From IMG/VR virus record IMGVR_UViG_3300035681_000151, positions 1-20,740 of that record: a stretch of DNA of 20,740 nucleotides. The stretch is one strand, 5' to 3'. Below, in pieces: positions 15,842 through 20,740 of this stretch. Both the position numbers and the translations under genes were made by a program. The stretch comes from a virus. Below the pieces are notes generated by a model, which worked only from the letters and a program-made list of their open reading frames with translations, searched no databases and was not told the DNA's origin. Position 1 is the stretch's first letter. Each line of letters begins with the position of its first letter.

Positions 15842-16346
15842 TTTGTATTACCCTTTTCTTGTTCCAGCGTGGATTGACATAATTTGCATGATAGTATAGA
15901 ACATCTTCCTTGATTATGTCAAGGCGAAATCCCTCGAGTAAAACTTTCTTTGCGACTGCCTCACTTTCCTTATAGGTTGCGGCGTGAAGGGGCCGTATGC
16001 GCGCTCGGGAGTCACAATACCAACTGAACTGGCAGATGACTTTGTTATAGACAATGTTCTTTTCATAGATAACAGCGCAAAGGTCAGAAGGAAAATGGTT
16101 TGACTTTGATCTGTTGATGGTCACCTGTGCGACTGCAACCTTCCCCTCAAAGGGTTCATTGCCTGCTTCATAGTAAATATTCTTTGTGAGACAGTCGAGT
16201 TCACGCTCACGCTGTGCCATTGTGATAGGTTGTGCTGGCTTTTCAATTTGCGCCTCAGCAAACTTATGATCAACCAGTTTATCGAAGTGTTGCCAAAAGT
16301 AAAACCCCATGATGCAAATAAAAACTATTCTTAAAAAAGTCATCAC
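15813..16346 (-). CDS. SleB-type cell wall hydrolase, membrane-anchored (probable endolysin)
   Basis: 177 residues if the GTG at 16346 is used, or 176 from the ATG at 16343; both are next to the preceding stop and neither has a strong ribosome site. Residues about 4-18 form a hydrophobic signal-anchor (FLRIVFICIMGFYFW). The catalytic domain starts near residue 50: CLTKNIYYEAGNEPFEGKVA followed by VAQVTINR is the Hydrolase_2/SleB signature, with Glu60 the likely catalytic acid. VICQFSWYCD and YYHANYVNPRW match the later family motifs. SleB-family enzymes cleave peptidoglycan glycan strands. The N-terminal anchor fits a signal-anchor-release or Sec-exported endolysin working in the periplasm. 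It is flanked on both sides by small membrane proteins, forming a probable lysis cassette. Confidence 0.85.
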   Translation of the reverse strand: MMTFLRIVFICIMGFYFWQHFDKLVDHKFAEAQIEKPAQPITMAQRERELDCLTKNIYYEAGNEPFEGKVAVAQVTINRSKSNHFPSDLCAVIYEKNIVYNKVICQFSWYCDSRARIRPLHAATYKESEAVAKKVLLEGFRLDIIKEDVLYYHANYVNPRWNKKRVIQIGKHIFYKD

Positions 16347-16687
16347 TCACCATTTTTATTCCCCGACCTTCCTCTATTTACAACATCAATAATATCTTCT
16401 TTGTTCTTTTCAGCGTTAGAGAAAACTCGAGCAATTAGAGAAAGGACCCCCCATGATAGAAAGCCAATAACAAATCCAAACATCAGATATACATCCATGG
16501 TTGGTGTAGCATCAAACCATTCTACCAATGGGGGTGAAAAGATGATGCCGGTCCCGGTTGATATTCCACCTCTAAGTGTGGCGTCTAGAATGCTTCTAGG
16601 TTTGATATATGACATGAGAGCTAACCCCCCAATCAAACCTCCCAACCCCGCCATGATTTTAGCAGTTAGAAATCCAGGTTCCGGCAT
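16343..16687 (-). CDS. Small membrane protein, holin candidate
   Basis: 114 residues; the ATG follows AAGGA by 7 bases. It has hydrophobic segments at about 8-27 (TAKIMAGLGGLIGGLALMSY), a moderately hydrophobic glycine-rich segment at about 39-57 and a strong one at about 66-88 (YLMFGFVIGFLSWGVLSLIA), then a charged tail (NAEKNKEDIIDVVNRGRSGN). The layout, Gly-rich first helix and polar charged end are those of small phage holins, some of which begin with the same MPEPG/MTDP-like start. The gene lies directly upstream of the SleB endolysin, which supports the holin reading. The stop overlaps the next start region. No experimental or family proof is available. Confidence 0.6.
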   Translation of the reverse strand: MPEPGFLTAKIMAGLGGLIGGLALMSYIKPRSILDATLRGGISTGTGIIFSPPLVEWFDATPTMDVYLMFGFVIGFLSWGVLSLIARVFSNAEKNKEDIIDVVNRGRSGNKNGE

Positions 16688-16696
16688 AATCGATCC

Positions 16697-17134
16697 TTAG
16701 AAAGACATTCTGACCCCTGCGGTAAAGATGCCGCCACGGAAATCAGTCTTTGATTGAATGTCCCAGTTGTAAGTATAGTCGACTACAGCTGAGACACCTT
16801 TGAAAAGAGGCACAGAAACTTCAACACCTGTATTACCCACGCCTCCACTTTCTTTGCCAGCAACGTCGGTGCTAATATAACCCAATCCCGCATGGGGGGT
16901 AACACCAACTCGCCAGACTTTGAATTCCCTGCCAACAGATGCCCCAATGGTAGCGTATTTGTCTAGCACACCACCAGCCTCTGCAGAAACCTTAAGGCCT
17001 GCAACTGAAGTGCCTGCTGACAACACATAAAGGGTATCATCTACATTACGATCACGACCCACCGACAGGCCTACCTCAAGCGCGTTTGCACTAAAAGCGA
17101 CTGCACACAACGAAGCAATAACAAGTTTCTTCAT
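16697..17134 (-). CDS. Small secreted outer-membrane beta-barrel-like protein
   Basis: 145 residues from the ATG at 17134, which is preceded by AAGGAG; a longer frame reaches 17191 but lacks this site and would bury the signal peptide. Residues 1-18 (MKKLVIASLCAVAFSANA) are a Sec signal peptide with an AxA-type cleavage site. The rest alternates polar and hydrophobic residues in about eight short strands (LEVGLSVGRD, LYVLSAGTSV, VGVTPHAGLG, AVVDYTYNWD) and ends with GVRMSF, the terminal Phe used by the BAM complex for barrel insertion. It is therefore probably an 8-stranded outer-membrane barrel. A late-type promoter lies about 60 bases upstream. Roles such as blocking superinfection, altering permeability or helping lysis are speculation. 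Confidence 0.7.
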   Translation of the reverse strand: MKKLVIASLCAVAFSANALEVGLSVGRDRNVDDTLYVLSAGTSVAGLKVSAEAGGVLDKYATIGASVGREFKVWRVGVTPHAGLGYISTDVAGKESGGVGNTGVEVSVPLFKGVSAVVDYTYNWDIQSKTDFRGGIFTAGVRMSF

Positions 17135-17193
17135 AAGATCTCCTTGAATTAGACGGGTATTCTTTGCGCTGGGAACCCGCCGAAACCCCATAA

Positions 17194-17203
17194 CTTATTT
17201 ATA
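17194..17203 (-). promoter_or_regulatory. Late promoter (TATAAATAAG) for the outer-membrane protein gene
   Basis: The minus strand has TATAAATAAG, containing the perfect T4 late core TATAAATA. It lies 59 bases before the ATG at 17134 and directly after the last stem of the tmRNA coding piece, so the tmRNA and this gene have separable starts. Confidence 0.75.
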
Positions 17204-17253
17204 GTGTCAGTTGATTCTGTTGCCAAGTCCAACTGACAAAACTCCGTCCTAGC

Positions 17254-17289
17254 TTAAGCTGCTAGGGCAAAACGCTCATCGTTTGCTGC
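17254..17289 (-). other. tmRNA proteolysis-tag reading frame (AANDERFALAA)
   Basis: Codons GCA GCA AAC GAT GAG CGT TTT GCC CTA GCA GCT TAA encode AANDERFALAA, close to E. coli ANDENYALAA and ending in the ALAA degron read by ClpXP/ClpAP. Two GCA codons stand in tandem, so the resume codon may be the first (extra Ala) or the second. The stop lies in the loop of helix 5. Confidence 0.9.
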
Positions 17290-17374
17290 GTTTATTTTGA
17301 TTTACTTTTAACGACTCTCTGTGTCGGACTGTCTGTTTTCCTACTCTTTGCCCTGTCGAAACCAGGTCAGGCCC

Positions 17375-17450
17375 ATCAAAAGCACTCTGGCGTCTCCTCT
17401 ATCCAGATTTGATGTATACGTATCTAGAAAATACACATGGACGGTGCTTT
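17375..17450 (-). other. tmRNA intervening segment, removed on maturation
   Basis: This 76-base stretch separates the encoded CCA end of the acceptor piece from the 5' end of the coding piece. AAAAGCAC (17378-17385) and GTGCTTTT (17444-17451) form a perfect 8-bp inverted repeat, so in the precursor the segment would extend the tRNA-like acceptor stem as a hairpin next to the RNase P and 3'-trimming sites. Confidence 0.8.
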
Positions 17451-17517
17451 TGGTGGACCTGGGCGGAATCGAACCGCCGTCCAGAACACCTTTTGGTCAA
17501 CTTCATACAGTCATAAT

Positions 17518-17589
17518 CACACTTTGTTTGGATTCGAACCTTGTTCTAGTATTGTCTATCTGCGCTTCCCACAGTGCTGACAAAGTGTG
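17518..17589 (-). repeat. 10-bp inverted repeat closing a tRNA-like 5' stem-loop of the tmRNA precursor
   Basis: CACACTTTGT (17518-17527) and ACAAAGTGTG (17580-17589) are perfectly complementary. The enclosed 52 bases hold GGTTCGAATCC on the minus strand, which looks like a tRNA T loop but with only two stem pairs. The block follows the late promoter directly, so it is probably the 5' leader of the tmRNA transcript or a decayed tRNA. Confidence 0.7.
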
Positions 17590-17592
17590 TTA

Positions 17593-17602
17593 CTTATTTA
17601 TT
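17593..17602 (-). promoter_or_regulatory. Late promoter (AATAAATAAG) for the tmRNA
   Basis: The minus strand reads AATAAATAAG, four bases before the 10-bp stem that opens the tmRNA precursor. It overlaps the stop codon of pstS. It has the same core as the other late-promoter motifs here and suggests late expression of tmRNA independent of pstS. Confidence 0.65.
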
Positions 17603-18569
17603 TGACTTGCTTATTAATCATTTGCTCAACAGTCATACCGACCACATTGTGTCCTCCGAAGATGGTGCCCACTCGCCTATCAGCGACAATCTTAAGATTG
17701 TTTTTATAGACACTATCGGGTAGAGGAACATACTTAACCTCTCTTGAGATTTTGGGTGCATTCGCCATATAGAATTCAACAAACCTACGCACCTCAGGCC
17801 TATCGAGTGACTTTACAGACACATAAATGAAGATAGGTCTGCTAAGAGGGTTGTAAGTTCCATCCATCACAGAAGTTTCACTAGGTGGTGTAGGTTGCCC
17901 AGAGGCGTTTACAATAGACACTGATTGAAGTTTGTCTTTATGCTCCGCATAGTATGCAAACCCAAAGTAACCTAAGCTATTAACATCTCGACTTACACCT
18001 AACACAAGAACATTATCATCTTCTGATGCCGTGAAGTCACCCCTACTAGCTTTGCTACGACCGACGATTGCCTCTGTAAAGTAATCAAAAGTTCCTGAAT
18101 CAGTTCCAGCACCGAACAACTTTAATGGTGCATTGGGCCAAGCGGGATTTATTTGATTCCAATGAGTAACCTTTCCTTGTGCAGCGGGTTCCCAAATCCT
18201 TTTAAGTTGTGCAACAGTCATTGTTTTTGCCCAAGTGTTCTTGGGATGAATAACAACAGTCAATGCATCAAAGGCGACAGGAAGTTCTAGAAACTCTATG
18301 CCTGTTTGTTTACATGCTTGAATTTCTGATTCTGAAATAGGACGACTTGCATTCTGTACATCAATCTCACCCCTACAAAATTTCTTGAACCCGCCTCCTG
18401 TTCCCGATACACCCACGGTGACCTTAGTTTTTGTTGCCTTCTGATAATCTTCTGCAATACCTTCTGTTATAGGAAACACGGTACTTGAACCGTCCACTCT
18501 TACAGTTTGAGCTTGTGCAACAGTTACAAATCCAACAGCAATCGCTAGTAAAAAATTATGAACTCGCAT
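17598..18569 (-). CDS. pstS: Periplasmic phosphate-binding protein PstS
   Basis: 323 residues from the ATG at 18569, chosen because AAAGGAGG lies just upstream and a signal peptide follows at once ([20 protein letters not shown], cleavage near AQA-QT). The mature protein begins [20 protein letters not shown] and continues with [20 protein letters not shown] and [11 protein letters not shown], the phosphate-loop signatures of PstS/Sph[19 protein letters not shown] and [12 protein letters not shown] complete the family pattern. In bacteria PstS delivers phosphate to the PstCAB transporter. pstS is a well-known auxiliary gene of marine phages, thought to keep phosphate flowing for DNA synthesis in poor waters. 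No pstCAB is present here, so it must use the host transporter. A Pho-box-like site and a late promoter lie upstream. Confidence 0.93.
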   Translation of the reverse strand: MRVHNFLLAIAVGFVTVAQAQTVRVDGSSTVFPITEGIAEDYQKATKTKVTVGVSGTGGGFKKFCRGEIDVQNASRPISESEIQACKQTGIEFLELPVAFDALTVVIHPKNTWAKTMTVAQLKRIWEPAAQGKVTHWNQINPAWPNAPLKLFGAGTDSGTFDYFTEAIVGRSKASRGDFTASEDDNVLVLGVSRDVNSLGYFGFAYYAEHKDKLQSVSIVNASGQPTPPSETSVMDGTYNPLSRPIFIYVSVKSLDRPEVRRFVEFYMANAPKISREVKYVPLPDSVYKNNLKIVADRRVGTIFGGHNVVGMTVEQMINKQVK

Positions 18570-18614
18570 ATGACCTCCTTTTGTTAGTGTCATATTTTAT
18601 CTATATATTTAACT

Positions 18615-18632
18615 GTTACAGATGGATGACAA
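18615..18632 (-). promoter_or_regulatory. Candidate Pho box upstream of pstS
   Basis: The minus strand reads TTGTCAT-CCAT-CTGTAAC: two 7-base half sites 11 bases apart, close to the PhoB consensus CTGTCAT-AAAT-CTGTCAT. TATAGA and TAAAAT follow 9-15 bases downstream as possible -10 boxes, and the ATG is about 46 bases away. This fits activation by host PhoB on phosphate starvation. Confidence 0.5.
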
Positions 18633-18634
18633 AA

Positions 18635-19171
18635 TCACTTATTTATGTAATGAAGGTATGTTATTGCAAAATGGTTGGTTGATCCTTTCGTGTGTTCGAT
18701 AGCAAACGGGAACATCCATGTTGGGGGGAAAATTAGAACGGAGCCTGCCTTCGGTCGCACACTTTTCTCAATAGTTGGGAAGAGGATTTGCCCATTGAAC
18801 TCATTGAAAAAAATCATTACAGTTAGATAACGCTTTGCAGACGATTGTGAGTTAACATCCACATGAACATCAATGTAGTCCTTGTCTTGCATTTTGATTA
18901 CATGAACTGCCTCAAAACCTTCGATTTGTGGAATCAGAGGCACTTCAACTTCATTAAAGTATTCTTGGGCAAGATGAAAAGCTATGGAAGAAAGGAGCGT
19001 ATCATCTTCTGTCCAGTTTGGCAACCCGTGAACACTTTTGGCACGATACGCATGTGTTTCATCAATAATTTGAAGTAGGGTCTCTTGATCAATTTTGGTG
19101 ATAAAATTTTTACATTCTTCATCTGTCAAAACTTCATCATACCCTTTAATATAATTCTCAACAAGTTTCAT
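18635..19171 (-). CDS. 2-oxoglutarate/Fe(II)-dependent oxygenase
   Basis: 178 residues. The double-stranded beta-helix core is visible: DYIDVHVDVNSQS gives the HxD iron ligands (His103, Asp105), RYLTVMIFFNEFNGQILFP and SVRPKAGSVLIFPP are the usual strands, and AIEHTKG supplies the distal His160. The residues after it (GSTNHFAITYL) have Asn/His where most relatives carry the Arg that grips 2-oxoglutarate, so co-substrate binding may differ. Such oxygenases are common in marine T4-like phages but their substrates are mostly unknown; protein or nucleic-acid hydroxylation is possible. The ATG overlaps the stop of the small secreted protein gene (TAATG) and GAGGAAA is its ribosome site. Its 3' end lies just before the Pho box of pstS and overlaps the late promoter. 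Confidence 0.85.
   Translation of the reverse strand: MKLVENYIKGYDEVLTDEECKNFITKIDQETLLQIIDETHAYRAKSVHGLPNWTEDDTLLSSIAFHLAQEYFNEVEVPLIPQIEGFEAVHVIKMQDKDYIDVHVDVNSQSSAKRYLTVMIFFNEFNGQILFPTIEKSVRPKAGSVLIFPPTWMFPFAIEHTKGSTNHFAITYLHYINK
18638..18647 (-). promoter_or_regulatory. Late promoter (CATAAATAAG) for pstS
   Basis: The minus strand reads CATAAATAAG inside the last codons of the oxygenase gene, about 70 bases before the pstS ATG. It shares ATAAATAAG with the motifs before the tmRNA and the outer-membrane gene. The first base of the core is C instead of T, so strength is uncertain. Confidence 0.5.
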
Positions 19172-19470
19172 TAATTTCCTCGTGTTTGTTTAGATATTGG
19201 GCGCATGTCCTTTCCTTCAACAAGCGCACAAGTCATGTCATGTTCATTTGTTATTGTAATCGTAAAATTATCGTTCGTCAATCCTTTCCATACAGTCACA
19301 ATAAGTTTTTCTGAACTCATACCGACCATCAGGGGCTGTTCTTTGAACTCACGAACTAAAACCTTAATGACTGAGTCAGTCGAAGCACAAGGTACCTTTA
19401 TAATCAGCTCCTGCTGGGACAGGGCAGGTATCGAGAAAGTCATCAAGAAAGTTAGGATTAGCTTTTTCAT
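19171..19470 (-). CDS. Small secreted periplasmic protein
   Basis: 99 residues. Residues 1-18 (MKKLILTFLMTFSIPALS) are a Sec signal peptide; the mature part is about 80 residues with two cysteines (Cys28, Cys82) that could form a disulfide. It contains beta-rich stretches (KLIVTVWKGL, NFTITITNEH). I do not recognise the fold. The first 95 bases overlap the 3' end of the nuclease gene in another frame, which is long for overlapping phage genes, but the clear signal peptide supports the start. The stop overlaps the oxygenase start (TAATG). A periplasmic role during infection is inferred from the signal only. Confidence 0.6.
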   Translation of the reverse strand: MKKLILTFLMTFSIPALSQQELIIKVPCASTDSVIKVLVREFKEQPLMVGMSSEKLIVTVWKGLTNDNFTITITNEHDMTCALVEGKDMRPISKQTRGN

Positions 19471-20125
19471 ATAAGTCTCTGTAGTGTAAAAGTTGGGGGG
19501 TGAAGTTGTTACGCTTCTCTACAAATACTGCGGGTTCATCAGATTCGTGAGCAATGATCACGACCAGTTTGTTGATGGGAATGCCTACCAATTCTTCGTA
19601 CATAATAGCATAGGCAGCACATTGCATAAAATAGTGGTCGATATCTTCTTTGCGCTTTCTCCTTGAAGATGTCTTAAAGTCAATGACACTCAATCTGCCG
19701 TTGTGTTCTGCAATACAATCAACAGTTCCTGCAAGACGAAGATGGTTAGAATACAGTCGTTGCTCTTGGCAATGAATGTTATTGATCTCATGTAGAAGGG
19801 GGATGATAGGTTTGAAAAGTTCCTTGGTGAACAAAGACACTTCGGGTGTAAATACTTCTTCGTTCTTGAGATACTTCTCACAGAGAGTATGAATTCTCGT
19901 GCCGCGCTGACCCGCAGACGCTGCAATATAGTTGGCGCGTTTGTTGCCTACACGCTTTCTCCAGGCATCAATCGCCTCTCTTGTATGCTCGGACAAGATA
20001 GTTGTAACAGAAGGATATTTTTTTCCTTCAGGTGTTACATAGATTCTCTTGCCCGTAGCGCGATTCGTTACTTGTTTCAGTTGTGGGATTGAAGGCAACC
20101 CCTGTGCATATCGAAAGTTTTGCAT
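19376..20125 (-). CDS. PD-(D/E)XK exonuclease (Cas4/RecB/MGME1-like)
   Basis: 249 residues. After VTPEGKKYPSVTTILSEHT come the family motifs in order: GTRIHTLCEKYL (His79, Glu83), RLAGTVDCIAEHNG (Asp136) and LSVIDFKTSSRRKRKE (Asp149, Lys151), then YFMQCAAYAIMYEE, the QxxxY-like helix. This is the RecB-type nuclease core and resembles the mitochondrial MGME1-type single-strand exonucleases commonly found in T4-like marine phages. No iron-sulfur cysteine cluster like that of Cas4 is evident. It probably acts in phage DNA recombination, repair or processing of replication intermediates. The ATG has GAGAAG upstream, and a TATAAT box lies 26 bases before it. The 3' end overlaps the small secreted protein gene. 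Confidence 0.85.
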   Translation of the reverse strand: MQNFRYAQGLPSIPQLKQVTNRATGKRIYVTPEGKKYPSVTTILSEHTREAIDAWRKRVGNKRANYIAASAGQRGTRIHTLCEKYLKNEEVFTPEVSLFTKELFKPIIPLLHEINNIHCQEQRLYSNHLRLAGTVDCIAEHNGRLSVIDFKTSSRRKRKEDIDHYFMQCAAYAIMYEELVGIPINKLVVIIAHESDEPAVFVEKRNNFTPQLLHYRDLYEKANPNFLDDFLDTCPVPAGADYKGTLCFD

Positions 20126-20289
20126 AGCTTCTCATAGCGAATAAGAGGTAATTATAACACAGCAGTCGAGCACTCTATATGGATGTGACGTTGGAAAGTT
20201 TCCCACGATTTTAATTAAGTTTGCTCGCTATTAGGTTTATCATCGCCCGTTATCTTTCCCATCACGGGCTCCTCACCTCTTCATCAAAT
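20126..20289 (-). other. Non-coding gap with a hairpin, a mini-ORF and a possible promoter
   Basis: No gene of normal size lies here. GCCCGT (20245-20250) and ACGGGC (20264-20269) form a 6-bp stem with a 13-base loop. On the minus strand a 15-codon frame (MGKITGDDKPNSEQT, 20215-20262) follows a purine-rich GAGGTGAGGAG and starts in that loop; it could be a leader peptide or chance. A near-palindrome GGAAA/TTTCC is centred near 20198. TATAAT occurs at 20151-20156 upstream of the nuclease gene, without a clear -35. Confidence 0.4.
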
Positions 20290-20740
20290 TCAGCTATTGT
20301 TGTCCTCGTAAGCAAGCCTTGCTAGAATGAACTGCTTCACTATGTCAGAACGGACAATGTCCTCAGTAGCGAACTCTACCATTCTGAAGGTGGGCATCAT
20401 CTTAGCGATGGCGATAAATTTCTTTAGGCCTGACATGTCTTGTTTCTTGCACAAGTCAGTCTGTCTAAAGTCTCCGCAGAAGATGATCTTGGTGTTAACA
20501 CCCACCCTTGTCATAATCGTATTGATCTCAGCGTCAGTTAGGTTCTGGCACTCATCAACAAGGACCACACAATTGTCAAGTGTGATTCCCCGGAGGAAGG
20601 AAGTGATCAGAAAGTCAGTGACTCCTTGTTCTTCTAGACGCTGATAAGCATCAGATCGACCAAACAAGTTGCTGCATATTTGTATATATGGTTCTTTGTA
20701 TACTTCAGTTTTCTCTTTCTCATCGCCAGGTAGGTGTCCA
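20290..20740 (-). CDS. phoH: PhoH-like ATPase (C-terminal part; runs off right edge)
   Basis: About 149 residues are visible; the start lies beyond the window. The reading frame is open to the edge and begins with GHLPGDEKEKTEVY, a typical PhoH segment (the N-terminal Walker A part is missing). FLRGITLDNCVVLVDECQNL contains the Walker B motif with VDECQN, and MTRVGVNTKIIFCGDFRQTD is the strongly conserved sensor-like motif of the family. PhoH proteins are RecA-fold ATPases/nucleases or helicases linked to RNA or DNA metabolism; phoH is one of the most widespread auxiliary genes of marine phages. The exact phage function is unknown. It is the first (upstream) gene seen of the minus-strand group with the nuclease. 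Confidence 0.92.
   Translation of the reverse strand, partial: GHLPGDEKEKTEVYKEPYIQICSNLFGRSDAYQRLEEQGVTDFLITSFLRGITLDNCVVLVDECQNLTDAEINTIMTRVGVNTKIIFCGDFRQTDLCKKQDMSGLKKFIAIAKMMPTFRMVEFATEDIVRSDIVKQFILARLAYEDNNS

Larger units (their letters stand above)
17205..17589 (-). ncRNA. ssrA: Circularly permuted (two-piece) tmRNA gene
   Basis: The transcript order is acceptor piece, intervening segment, coding piece. The acceptor piece ends at 17451: a T arm with stem GGCGG/CCGCC and loop TTCGATT, then CAGGTCC-ACCA with an encoded CCA. The coding piece starts at 17374 with GGGCCTG, which pairs with CAGGTCC over all seven positions (one G-U), then the classic tmRNA D-arm ACCTGGTTTCGACAGG. A candidate helix 2 joins ACAGTC (17327-17332) to GACTGT (17507-17512). 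The tag frame at 17254-17289 is followed by a stem CCTAGC/GCTAGG holding the stop codon in its loop (helix 5), then a 9-bp stem (17205-17213 with 17230-17238). Known permuted tmRNAs occur in alpha-proteobacteria, some cyanobacteria and some beta-proteobacteria. Together with SmpB, tmRNA rescues stalled ribosomes. The ends of the mature pieces are estimates. Confidence 0.92.

Noticed and set aside
17135-17191. Longer N-terminus (MGFRRVPSAKNTR) for the outer-membrane protein
   Set aside because: The internal ATG at 17134 has AAGGAG and starts a perfect signal peptide; the longer start lies too close to the late promoter.
17518-17589. A complete functional tRNA gene
   Set aside because: An acceptor-like stem and T-loop motif exist, but the T stem has two pairs, the anticodon stem does not form and no CCA end fits.
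17321-17605. Plus-strand frame of 94 residues with VDLGGIEPPSRTPFGQ
   Set aside because: It is the antisense of the tmRNA T arm and acceptor end; this type of peptide is a well-known false gene over tmRNA loci.
20188-20212. Terminator at the GGAAA/TTTCC palindrome
   Set aside because: The T-rich tail would work only for plus-strand transcripts, and there is no plus-strand gene upstream of it to end.

Overview
This window is part of the genome of a T4-like (contractile-tailed) bacteriophage. Neighbouring reading frames match T4 baseplate wedge and hub proteins (gp6, gp25, gp5, gp27-like, gp53, a gp48/gp54-type tail-tube-junction protein), the head-completion protein gp4, a gp19-family tube protein, the hub assembly proteins gp26/gp51, and the replication/late-transcription set gp33-gp59-gp32. 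The extras are typical of aquatic T4-like phages rather than coliphage T4: a periplasmic phosphate-binding protein (PstS), PhoH, a 2-oxoglutarate/Fe(II) oxygenase, a SleB-type hydrolase and a tmRNA. The tmRNA tag (AANDERFALAA type) resembles proteobacterial tags, and I recall beta-proteobacterial ones being closest, so a Gram-negative, possibly beta-proteobacterial, host is inferred. The outer-membrane-like protein and the Sec-type signal peptides agree with a Gram-negative host.

Layout. 1-8807 (minus strand) is one tightly packed virion operon read right to left: gp48/54-type protein, gp53, gp27-like hub, gp5 spike with two putative wall-degrading domains, an unrecognised 434-residue protein, a PAAR tip protein, gp25 and gp6 (cut by the left edge). 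Nearly every junction is a TAATG or ATGA overlap. At 8808-8845 two T4-type late promoters face apart. 8846-13299 (plus strand) holds gp4, an unrecognised 192-residue protein, a gp19-family tube protein, gp26, gp51 (apparently made only by a -1 ribosomal frameshift out of gp26) and a 625-residue probable tape-measure protein. The two transcription units collide at 13296-13299, where the stop codons of the tape-measure gene and gene 32 overlap.

13296-15480 (minus) is a replication and late-transcription block: gp33, gp59, two small proteins and gp32. 15482-17134 (minus) holds two small membrane proteins around a SleB-type endolysin, then a small outer-membrane beta-barrel-like protein. 17205-17590 (minus) is a circularly permuted (two-piece) tmRNA gene behind its own late promoter. 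17598-20125 (minus) carries pstS (with a Pho-box-like element and a late promoter), the oxygenase, a small secreted protein and a PD-(D/E)XK exonuclease. The right edge cuts a phoH gene.

How it fits together: a late-promoter motif (TATAAATA or ATAAATAAG) precedes the virion operons, pstS, the tmRNA and the outer-membrane gene, so these are probably switched on together by the phage late sigma factor with gp33 as co-activator. PstS, tmRNA and the outer-membrane protein would then support the host late in infection, while the SleB protein and its membrane neighbours would end it.

The best candidates for a second look are the permuted phage tmRNA with its late promoter and stem-forming intervening segment, the gp26/gp51 frameshift signal, and the dual control region of pstS.
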